From Persicaria tinctoria (taxonomy: Eukaryota; Streptophyta; Magnoliopsida; Caryophyllales; Polygonaceae): a stretch of DNA of 64,000 nucleotides. The notes beneath the pieces were generated by a model. That model was not told the origin of the DNA and did not search any database. It was given only the letters and a program-made list of their open reading frames with translations. This document shows, one piece after another, positions 24,398 through 33,899 of the stretch (position 1 is the first letter of the stretch; each line of letters begins with the position of its first letter). The position numbers and the translations under genes were made by a program. The stretch spans positions 10,560,688 to 10,624,687 of the forward strand of contig JBANSL010000013.1 of assembly GCA_037127255.1 (NCBI GenBank). Reading direction: 5' to 3'.

Positions 24398-25081
24398 TAG
24401 GGCCGGCCCTAGGGGTAGTCGAAAGAGGTGGTCGCCTAGGGCCCCCAACCGAATAGGGTCCCGTGAAAAAAATATGTTATATATATAAATAAAATTAAGG
24501 TATTGTGTGTTATTATATTTACACGTAATAAAATATTTATGAAAATTTATATGTAAAAAAACTTATTTGTGATGGGACTTTAGATATTTCGAGTCAACGA
24601 TAAAGAGTGTAAGGTCTCCGTCTTTCAATTTTTGTTATAAATGCAAAAACGGGTAGTTTTTAAATAACAACTTATGCTACTTTAATAATTTTATTTAAAT
24701 AATTATAGTATTTTATTTGAAAAATTTTGCAAAGTAATAATATGTTTTAAAGTGTTTAACTATACTGTTTTACATTCCTAAAAAAAATATAATATTAAAA
24801 AATAGTTTTTTACTTTTATTTCTCACTAAAAAAATTCATACTACGGTATTCATACTACAGAGTAGTATTTTGTTGTGTTATGCCGAGAGATTGTATACTA
24901 CTGAAAGTCCGTAAATTTTTCTTTTAGTGATAAAAATAAAATATGAAATTTATAATAGTTAAATAAGTAAATAAAATTGCATTGTTTGATAATTTTTCTA
25001 AAAAACATATGAATATATTCATTGATCAAAAGACTTTTTTTTACATCGCCTCGGGCCCCAAAAATCTCAGGGTCGGCCCTG
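24398..25081. mobile_element. hAT-type MITE (684 bp)
   Basis: Terminal inverted repeats: TAGGGCCGGCCCT on the left and, reversed, CAGGGCCGACCCT on the right. An 8-base target duplication flanks it with one mismatch (TCCTCATG at 24390-24397, TTCTCATG at 25082-25089). The interior is AT-rich with no transposase. It lies two bases beyond the SINE target duplication, inside the Copia polyprotein region. Confidence 0.9.
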
Positions 25082-28000
25082 TTCTCATGATGTGGGATTT
25101 GGACATCATCTTGTTGCTCCATGGTGTCATCAAGTTGTGATACGACAACTGGCACAACAACCTTAGAAGAAACAACAAGTGAAGGAACTTCAACCCGTAT
25201 TTCTTGAATATCCACCTTTCGTGGTTCACCACTCCCACTGACTTGACCATTCTCGATGAAACTAGTATTGCCCATCTCAACTATTGTCGTACTATGGTTA
25301 GGATAGTAAAACCTATACCATTTGGACTTTTCTGGATAGCCATTGAAGAAACCACTGACTGTCCGCGGATCAAGTTTCTTTTCTTGTGGATTGTACACCC
25401 TTACTTCTGCTTGACAACCCCAAACCCGAAGGTGCCTTAAACTAGATTTCCTTCCTGTCCACAGTTCATAAGAGGTCTTAGGAACTGCCTTACTAGGAAC
25501 CCCGTTAAGCAGGTATGTCGCAGCCATTAATGCATGTGTCCACAATGCAAGAGGTAAGGTGGACTTGCTTAACATACTCCTAACCATTTCAATTAATGTA
25601 CGATTATGCCTTTCAGCAACACCATTCTGCTGAGGTGTACCAGGCATTGTGTATTGTGCACAAATGTCTCTACTTTTGAGGAACTTTGCAAATGGACCTG
25701 GACATTGTCCACTCTCATCCTATTTTCCATAAAACTCACCACCTCGATCAGACTTCACTACCTTTACTTTTCTATCTATCTGCCTTTCCACCTCGTCAAT
25801 GAACACTTTTAGGACGTTCACAGACTGGGCCTTTTCATGTAGTAGATATATATAACCATACCGTGAGTAGTCATCAAAGAAAGTGATGGAGTACTTTTCT
25901 CCGTTCGAATAAGGAACATCAATTGGACCACATATATCAGTGTGAATTAACTCAAGAAGATGAGTGCTTCTTGTGGCTGGTTTCTTTGTAGTGTGTTTAG
26001 TCTGCTTTCCTTTAATGTAGTCTATACACACATGAAGGTCACTAAAATTCAAATGAGGAAGAATTTCACTCTTCGTCAACCTCATTAACCTTTCCTTGGA
26101 AATGTGACCTAATCTTTGATGCCACAAGTAAGCTGAACTTTCATTAGATGCACTACGCTTAATTTCCACATTACTTTCAACGTACATAATGGATTCAGAA
26201 ATTTTGATATAAGATTGAACCTATAAAGTGAATCAATCAAAGTATCACTACCATAAAAGTAATCATTTCGGTACAATGAAAAAACATCATGTCCAAATTT
26301 AACATCAAAACCTAAATCGTCCAATCTACTAACAGAAATAAGATTTCTGGCACAATCCGGTACATAGAGACAACCCTTAAGATCAATGTGACAACCAGTG
26401 TCCATGATCAATCTATACATCCCAATGCCTTCAATACATTCCTTCATCATGTTCCCCATGAACAAGTACTGTTCACTTCCTTTTATGGGTTGGATCGTGC
26501 TAAATCCCTGTTCAATTTGAGAAACATGAGTAGTAGCATCAGAATCTATCCACCAAGTATTATTAGGAACTTCCATAAGGTTTGATTCAAAGTAAACAAA
26601 ACAATAATGAATACCTTTCTTATCGAACCATGCCTTTCTTTTCGGACAATCCTTCTTGAAGTGTCCTAATTTCTTGCAAAAGAAACACTTTATTTCCTTC
26701 TGAACATAGCCTTCACTAACTTTTTGTGAAGCCTTGTCCTTCCTACTTGGATTTCCTTTATTGCTGCTGGTGCCATTATGACCCATGAGGTGAACTGACT
26801 GTTCTGCCATATTTTGCCTTAATCTTCTTTCTTCCTGTACGAGCATGATCGTTAACTTTTTAATGTTCCATTTTTCTTTAATGGTGTTTTAATTCACCTT
26901 GAAATGATCAAACTCATGAGTTAGATATTTAATGACAAACTGGACAAGAAATGTCTCATTTACGTTCATCCCCATGGTTGTCAACTTTGCTGCCAAATTG
27001 GACATATACATCACATTATCATGGATAGGCTGAGACCAGTCAAATCTCTTCGTAGTCAGCTCAGACATAAGGCTTCCTACAATCGACTTGTCAGCCAAAT
27101 CCGACTTTGAATACTCTTTCATTTCGAGTAAAAATTCCCTTGCACTCTCTGTCTTAGGAAGAGGTGGCTTAAGATTTTCTGCCACCGTCATCCTCATAAG
27201 GCTCAAACCCAGCCGGTTAGACCACTCCCACGACTCATTAAAGGACTTTTTTGTGTCGGAGCTAGCCTCTGTAATGGCAGCAGGTGGTACTTCTGTAATG
27301 ATTGCAAGGTCCAGGACCATGATACCCAATGTGAATCGGATCTGTTTGGACCAATCATTATAGTTGAGCCCATTGAACTTCACGACAGAGTTTGTAGATG
27401 CAAAGAGTTTGATGAAGCTGCAAACATTTATACATATGCTTACCTATTAGTGCTTTGAAACTTTAATACAGGTTCAGATAATAAACCTTAAAACATGTAT
27501 TCAAGCAACCTTTGGGCAATACTCAAATACACATACAATCATCGGTGCTAAATATGTAAACTTTAATAGACAATCACTACACACATTAGGCAAATAAGCA
27601 TGTTATCTTTGGATATACACACTATCCATCCTAGTTGTGAAAAATCATTCCTTTAATATTATCAACTATATTCAATGATCCACCTTTGGGTGATCTCCAA
27701 GAATTATAGTCAATATATAAAATCAACTGTTCAATCAACCTTTTATGTCATTTAGCATCCTATAATCATGAACAATTGACAACCATAAATCAAAGTCTAA
27801 ATTCCCTTTCAACCAGACCACTTTGGTGACTAACAAGTTCCTTACATAATTTAGACAATGAATTAACATATCTTGATGCATAGATAAATGTCTTTTCTAA
27901 TGCGATTTAAACCATATAACGCATATAACCTTTATACTATGCGAATTTTAGGTTAAACCTAAAACCCACTTTAATGCCGATTCATTACTGCAATTTGATA

Positions 28001-28430
28001 AACATAATAACTACAATTCGATCAATATTTCATGAACTTTTAGAATCGATAGGCAATCGGCAATTAAGGTAGAAACTTGATCTAAATTCAACATTTCATG
28101 AATGAGGCAAATCAAGAAACACTACAGCAATCATGCAATACATCAAGACCAAGCAAAATCACAAAAAGTAGTGCCGCTTTCTTTAATTCATGAAACCAAA
28201 ATCCATGAAACCATCACACAAACTAACGAATGCAAGTGATGGCAAACTGTAATAGGCAAACCTTTCAATGAAGAATTCAACATTTGAATTCCACAAATTC
28301 AAGTCAATAATGACGTCACAATGAGACTTTACATGAATTGCGAATGCAAATCCAATCGATTCGGGAACGACTTTACCCCGATCGAGCCGTAAATCATCAA
28401 TTTAACGGTGAATTGGAGAAATCTAAACCC

Positions 28431-28442
28431 GCTCTGATACCA
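28431..28442 (-). other. Primer-binding site of Copia element 2
   Basis: GCTCTGATACCA, the reverse complement of the methionine-tRNA site TGGTATCAGAGC, is three bases inside the LTR end. Confidence 0.9.
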
Positions 28443-28445
28443 ATT

Positions 28446-28987
28446 GTAAGATTTTCATTCGATTTCGATCATGAAATCAATCAAATCAGGATCTATATTT
28501 CTAACAATTCAAACCCTAATTCTATGTCGAAGATTAACCTCGATCCATGAGCGTCTTCCCAGCGGAACAAGCGAACTTTGATCAATTTCTCGCCCCTTAG
28601 CCTTCACCTTTCTTTGTCTCCGATGGATGAGACTCTTTCCAACCATCTCTTACTTTTTACACACATTCAACAGAGAAACCAATGAACGTTTATATCTAGA
28701 AGAGAACGGCTCTTCACATCCCGTAACCGCTCTCTTATTTAATTTCCGTAACCATTCACTCATTTATTTTCTCTATTAAAATTTCTTTATAAGATAGTCA
28801 TCCATTAGTGTATTATAGGCAAGGGACGTGGGAATAAATAATTACCCCGAACTTAATTCTTTTACCGAGACCGATTCATCACAGTTTCAACTTTTATATT
28901 AAATCGGACACCATAATATACATGGACTAAATAATCAATTAAATATAGACATATGAGCCACATAAAATGTTTATAAACATTCTAACA
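28446..28987 (-). repeat. 5' LTR of Copia element 2
   Basis: Starts TGTTAGAATG and ends ATCTTACA on the minus strand (542 bases) and directly abuts the primer-binding site. The partner LTR is missing from the window. Confidence 0.82.
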
Positions 28988-29765
28988 GGTCTCGCTCTTT
29001 GAGCTCCAGGTCCCGATCTCCATCTCCATCTCACGATCGAAACCAGGCTGACAATCGATCTCCATCTCCATCTCTCCAATCTCTCTGAGAGAGCCAAGGG
29101 AGGCGGAAGTGATATGGGCGGCGGGGAGGGTTAAGGTTATGGGGTAATTTTGTCATTAAACAAATATATGGCCTTTTAACAATGTTGGACATAACATTTA
29201 ATTAATAAGGGAAGGAAATTGGGCCTCTTTATAATTTCTCAGGAATACCTCACAAGTCACAACCCTTTGATAGAGTTGACCATAACAAAGTGGTCGATCC
29301 CCCTCCATCTCAATCTTATTGACCCTTAATTCCTTTGTAGAGATCAGCCTAGGTGAAGCTTGACTAGTGTATAGCTTCTCCCATAAAAATCGAAACAAAG
29401 CTACAAAGCGAAGCATTGCAATCAACACCTTCAAACACAAATACAATAACATGTTGATATATGCTTCGCCGGATGGAAGTTTAAATCTATTAAAGTTGAT
29501 CTTAAAAATCATAGAGGATTTCGCTTCTTATCCTATATCCTTAAAAAAACAGATTTATTAATACTCCCTAATAAAAAAGTAGACCCTTAAAAAAAACCTC
29601 ATCAATTTTTTTTAACAATACATATTTTAATTTTTTTTTTTTTTGCAAACCCTAACAACCCTCGTCCTAATTAGGGTTCCTGCAGCTGATCGATCATACA
29701 ATTTCATCAATTGGCCGAGTGTGTGTGCTTGATTTATTCATTCATTCATCCATTCTTCATTAAGG
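28988..29765. other. Spacer upstream of the F-box pseudogene
   Basis: A short purine/pyrimidine-rich patch (28990-29130, repeated CTCCATCT) is followed by AT-rich sequence. A 104-codon minus-strand frame at 29198-29512 resembles nothing I recognise and is not called. The last 130 bases have composition plausible for a 5' UTR. Confidence 0.4.
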
Positions 29766-30826
29766 ATGCCCACAAATCAACTCCCACAAGACATACTCGT
29801 CAAAATCTTGCTTTATCTCCCACTCGAATCGATTCAGGCATGTAAACTCGTCTCAAAGCAATGGAAGAACCTCACCGATGATCCCCGATTGGAGTACCCA
29901 TCGTTTGCCCCCTTCCTTTTTTAAAATTCCGCCTACTATCTATCAACAAAGATCACCAATCCCATCAAGATCAGTAGCCGCTGCAACCCCCCCCCCCCCC
30001 CCCCCCCCCCCCCTCGGCGGTTCACCGCATTCCAAATTTCCAATCGAAGACGACAACGAAGTCATCACTCAATTGCTTCCAGAATCCTCAAAGGGGATTG
30101 CTTGTGTAGTCACCAATCACCGTCGCCTCTCATTCTACAACTTGCTCACCGGAGCTTCTTACCCCCCAACGGAAGTACCCGGTGCCAAAGCTGGGTTCTT
30201 GTATGGCTTCGGCTATGATAGTTATGCTGACGACTGTAAGATGTTTGTCGGTCGAGAAGGACAGCAGTTCATTCTGGGTTTACAGCTTGAGAAATCGCGC
30301 CTGGAAGTCTTTCGAAGGCTTCCCTTACGCCACACATTACAAGCGGGATCAATCGCAATCTTGCTCCTCTAATGGTGTCCTTCACTGGGTTGCTGCAAAG
30401 ATAGAGGGAAGGGTCATCCTTACTTATGATCTGCATACTTGTAGGTTCGGAGAGATGTTGTCGCCGAGTGATTGTTATGGTTATGATGCAAAGGTAGGTG
30501 AATTGGGCGGACGCCTATGTTATTGTTATCGTAGTCACACGAATCGGTTTCTTAGGGTGTGGACGATGAGGGAGTACGGGGTTAGTGAGTCTTGGACGAG
30601 GTTTTTAAGCATTGACCTTGCGAAGGTAAACTGCGGCCACTTTAGGGATAAGATAGAACTCACTAGGGTTGTATATAGATGCCAAAGTGGCAGAAAATTG
30701 TTGTTGTTTTGTAAGCACTACGGAACGTTGTATTGGTACGATATCAACAATAAGAAAGCGACGCGCATACAAAAGAATACATGGGAGAAGAGGATGAATC
30801 GAAAGCGGAAGAGACAAAGAGTTTGA
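29766..30826 (+). pseudogene. F-box protein gene, frameshifted
   Basis: The ATG at 29766 opens a clear F-box: QLPQDILVKILLYLPLES then KLVSKQWKNLTDDP. F-box proteins are the substrate-binding subunits of SCF ubiquitin ligases. The first frame stops near 29920 just after a T6 run. The sequence then continues in a second frame (KIPPTIYQQRSPIP, KGIACVVTNHRRLSFYNLLTG), which runs through a 27-C tract. It switches to a third frame near 30275 (WVYSLRNRAWKSFEGFPY to RKRKRQRV, ending at 30826), which reads like an F-box-associated (FBA-type) domain with a SSNGVLHWVA motif. At least two frameshifts are needed to join it. A recent pseudogene is likely; base-calling error at homopolymers (T6, C27) could account for one shift. 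The order is otherwise complete, about 350 codons. Confidence 0.78.
29987..30013. repeat. 27-base C homopolymer
   Basis: A pure run of 27 C inside the F-box pseudogene, encoding polyproline in the open frame. Such runs are unstable and hard to sequence, so its true length, and the frame, are uncertain. Confidence 0.9.
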
Positions 30827-30899
30827 AGGAATGCAGCAACACATTTGGCTTGATCGGTGAAAGATGGAGCTTGAGATATTGCTCTCCATATATAACTTT

Positions 30900-31300
30900 T
30901 ATTTAATTTGCTTGGATGGTTTCTTGATTGTTTTATAATAACACCTAATAGTTTATTTATTGATTAATTACAGCTTCTACAATTGGTGTCAATTGCTCTG
31001 CTCCAATGTTCTAAAAACGCTTAGCGGATGCTTGACTGTAGGATAGGGCCAAGGGTCTATAGGTAGGGCGTAGACGAGGTCTAGGCAGATTTCATAGCGG
31101 GTCTTGAGTTTCATTCTAGTTCTTCTATACTGAAACTCTTAAAGTGAGTCATAATAGTAACCGAGAGGTGAAGCACGAGGATGATGGGAATACATAACAC
31201 AAGAGCTCTTCCATGGCATATGGGCCAGTCTTACATACGTGTTGTGGGAATACAAAACTCTATTGTTTATTGTTCTCAGGAAGAATCACACTTGTTAGGT
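30900..31300. other. 3' flank of the F-box pseudogene
   Basis: Nothing recognisable apart from the possible upstream edge of the LINE fragment. Confidence 0.4.
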
Positions 31301-31305
31301 CGGTG

Positions 31306-31464
31306 CTCACGAGCCTCCCCATCTATAACATGCAATCCTTCCTCCTACATGCCGAGGGAGGTTTGCGATGGGATTGACAAGCTAGTCAGAGGGTTCGTGT
31401 GGGGATCGACTGCTACACAACGAAAAATGCACCTTCTATCTTTGGATGTGCTAAAAAGGGAATA
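31306..31464 (+). pseudogene. LINE (L1-type) reverse-transcriptase 3' fragment
   Basis: About 50 codons read PREVCDGIDKLVRGFVWGS then TATQRKMHLLSLDVLKRE. This matches the region downstream of the reverse-transcriptase core in plant LINE elements (a ...P..VCD.ID...R.F.WG....+.H...W motif). It is isolated, with no catalytic domains and no poly-A tail, so it is a scrap. Confidence 0.6.
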
Positions 31465-31469
31465 GCTTG

Positions 31470-33015
31470 ATTCAGTTTGATTTTTGATAATTTGGTTGAT
31501 CCATTGATTTTGATATTTTTCCGTCCTTTCCTGTAATCAAATTTAGTTTTATTGGAGATTGTTATTGAATTGGATTTGGTTGATTTCGATTTTAGTTGTA
31601 TTGGATTTAGCTAGGTTGATTAATTGATCCTGAATTTAGTACTCCGTATTTAGAGTTAAAGATTGTCACATTTCACGTTTGATATATATATTGGAGAAGA
31701 TGATGATCGATCCCAATTAGCGGCCTGGTCATGCTTTTAGCCACACTGCAATGCATATAATTGTTTGTTTAAGAGTACTTTGTACCAACGGGACTAACAC
31801 TAGTTCTTTATGAATATAAATATCGATAACGTTACGAACTGGACTGGACAGGGGCCGCGCGAACGCAGGCCCCCGCTTAACAAATTATGGCGTACACTCT
31901 CCCACGTGGGGAGATGTTAGGGAGGCACCCCTCCCATTTGTGCAATGGAGGTCACCACCCAAGGCCATGAGCCTTCTTGATCGCCCATTGACCCCGCCCA
32001 GGTAAGTACCTTACTGGTCCGTACTACCTTCTGTTTTATACTCCACGCCTCTCTCACTTTTCCCGTTTGTCCGATGTGGGATTCTCTTAACCCCAAAAAC
32101 TACACCCTTCAACTATCATCACCATAAAACAAGTTGATTTCCTTTTTATCGATTCAATGTTATTCGAAGATCAATGACATTAGCAATTTACAATATTATA
32201 TCATCAAACACACCCGAATCGGAAGTAAATCAAGCATGAAACAAACACGCACATCAACTGGTCTTTATTGTTAACTGACTCTTTCATAGAACATTATATA
32301 GTCTAAGTCTTCCTAGTTTTATATCAGAGCATTTAGAGGTTGTACCCTCTCAAAGGGATTAAATTATTCAATCATAATAAAAACGGGCACTAGCTCTACT
32401 TGAGGACCAAAAAAAAAACCCACATGACTATACATCGAAATACAAATGATAAATAAGACTAAGATCAAATCTTAACCATATGAGAAAATAAATATAAAAT
32501 CTAAAAGATTACTAATTTATCCTAATAAAGTTTCCATGTCAAAAAACCAATCTCATAATCTTATATAAGATGATAAGTAAGAGACCTATGTCGACAATTT
32601 AAATTAACGACATATTAGAAAAAAAAATCTAGAGTAATAGAAATTAATGTTCAAATAAAATGACAATAAACTCACTTTCTATAACGTGTTAAATACTTTG
32701 TACATGGCTTTTTTCATGTTGAAGCTTCATACATCTTATATTATCTTTCTATGTGCGAGCCATCACATTCTAGATCGATCGTCCGATCATGGAATACGTA
32801 GGTCAAATATACTAGGCGCAATATATACCAAAGTACATGATATTTTGCAAAATTCGCATGTCAATTTCAGGGTACAAAATACTTTACCATAACTTTTAAC
32901 GTTATATCATTAGTCGAGTTTACATGAATTTAATACATCTATATATTCGATCAAAAGAGAGTGTCATATCGATCAATTCGCTTCAATGACTTACATGTCA
33001 TCGATAAGCAATGTT
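31470..33015. other. Intergenic DNA
   Basis: No gene. A GC-richer stretch at 31850-32080, ending CCGATGTGGGATTCTC, resembles the R/U5 part of an LTR but no partner or primer-binding site was found. The rest is AT-rich. Confidence 0.4.
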
Positions 33016-33032
33016 AACATTTCACACTATTA

Positions 33033-33221
33033 CCAATCACAAGTTGGTGTAGTGGTTGTGGGACTACATCCCATGCCAAGAGGTTCGAAGTTTGAATCCT
33101 CTTGGAAACATGGAGTCGCTTGTGAGTGGGAGGGTCAACCCCTTAAATGGGTCATACAGTACCCGATCCAGATGTAGAACGACTGAGTTGATCGAACTGG
33201 ACTAAGATCAAAAAAAAAAAA
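33033..33221 (+). mobile_element. tRNA-derived SINE (189 bp) with poly-A tail
   Basis: The 17-base sequence AACATTTCACACTATTA is perfectly duplicated at 33016-33032 and 33222-33238. The insert has an A box (TGGTGTAGTGG, 33045-33055) and a T-arm/B-box region (AGAGGTTCGAAG...TTTGAATCCTCT, about 33080-33101). It ends in a run of A. All hallmarks of a tRNA-related SINE inserted by target-primed reverse transcription are present. Confidence 0.93.
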
Positions 33222-33238
33222 AACATTTCACACTATTA

Positions 33239-33689
33239 GGGTTTGTTTAGAATTTGAAATTGATTTTTGTTGTTTCATTTGTTAATGTTGAAATTATAGA
33301 CTGATATTTATTGGAACATGTATATATGATTTTATATTTGATTTTTTGTTTGAATTTAACAATAGTTAAAATAATCACGGTGTTTATTTGAATTTGTATG
33401 ATATTTTTTATGGGGCAATTTCCATACATGCCACGAAATTAGGCTATATTAGGAATCGGGATCCCCCCTCTCCATATTTGGGATTTGTCCACCGAATTTT
33501 TCATCATGCTGAAATTTTTGTTTTCAGCAAAAAAAAAAATTCCACGAAATTTAGTTTTTTTTTTCCGCCTTTCCATTGTTGCTGAAACGGAATTGCTAAA
33601 ACCCTTGTGCCACCATCTGTTTTCAGCATTTTTTTTTTTGCTTTATTTTTTCGTTTTTTTCCGCTTTTTTTTTCTGCGTTTCCAGAGTT
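33239..33689. other. AT-rich spacer
   Basis: Only T-rich low-complexity sequence with A and T homopolymers; no gene is visible. Confidence 0.5.
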
Positions 33690-33812
33690 GCTGAAACCCC
33701 GATTTCAGCATTGTTGTTGATGCTGAAACCCCGATTTCAGCATTGTTGTTGATGCTGAAACCCCGATTTCAGCAACGTTGCTGATGCTGAAATTGTTGCT
33801 GAAACCGTGTTA
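33690..33812. repeat. 32 bp hairpin-forming tandem repeat
   Basis: Three consecutive 32-base units start at 33690, 33722 and 33754. Each contains the inverted repeat GCTGAAA-CCCCGA-TTTCAGC followed by an A/T/G linker, and a diverged fourth unit follows. Related single copies occur at 34080-34132. Confidence 0.85.
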
Positions 33813-33826
33813 CGAGATATAAAATT

Positions 33827-33895
33827 TAGCCTATGCGGGATTCGAACCCACGTATTTGTGCATAAGCACATTGCTCTACCATTGAGCTAAGAGGC
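33827..33895 (-). pseudogene. tRNA-like sequence, probably not a functional tRNA
   Basis: On the minus strand a D-arm (AGCTCAATGGTAGAGC) and a T-arm (GTGGGTTCGAATCCCGC) are intact, with a partly paired acceptor stem (GCCTCTT against ATAGGC). The anticodon arm folds only with a 4- to 6-base loop and the acceptor has mismatches. Its setting among repeats suggests a tRNA-derived repeat relic. Confidence 0.5.
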
Positions 33896-33899
33896 TTTT

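Larger units (their letters stand above)
23465..27430 (-). pseudogene. Copia gag-pol polyprotein 2, degenerate
   Basis: Reading from about 27430 downward, Gag begins near KFNGLNYNDW and extends to 26889, where an in-frame TAA interrupts it. The zinc knuckle CFFCKKLGHFKKDC lies near 26690-26650. The protease site reads WWIDSDATTH, with D replacing the usual G. A frameshift near 26190 precedes the pre-integrase region (WHQRLGH). Integrase motifs are IHTDICGP, KSDRGGEF (followed by a TAG near 25727) and NGVAERHNRT. Reverse transcriptase (24130-23465) retains DVKTAFLNG and YVDDILL but carries a stop near 23825. A SINE and a hAT element further break it. It is inactive. Confidence 0.92.
23455..28987 (-). 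mobile_element. Copia LTR retrotransposon 2, 3'-truncated, with nested insertions
   Basis: A minus-strand element with a complete 5' LTR (28446-28987, TGTTAGAAT...ATCTTACA on its own strand), a primer-binding site (28431-28442) and gag-protease-integrase-reverse transcriptase order. Recognisable coding stops near 23455, shortly after reverse transcriptase, so RNase H and the 3' LTR are absent. A SINE (24272-24369) and a hAT MITE (24398-25081) are inserted in the region between integrase and reverse transcriptase. No target duplication can be shown because one end is lost. Confidence 0.9.

Noticed and set aside
29198..29512. 104-codon minus-strand frame
   Set aside because: No known motif, AT-rich composition, no supporting context.
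31850..32090. TRIM or Cassandra-type small LTR element
   Set aside because: CCGATGTGGGATTC looks LTR-like, but no second LTR, primer-binding site or 5S-like segment was found.
33827..33895. Functional tRNA gene
   Set aside because: The anticodon arm cannot form a normal 7-base loop and the acceptor stem has mismatches, so it is listed only as a tRNA-like relic.
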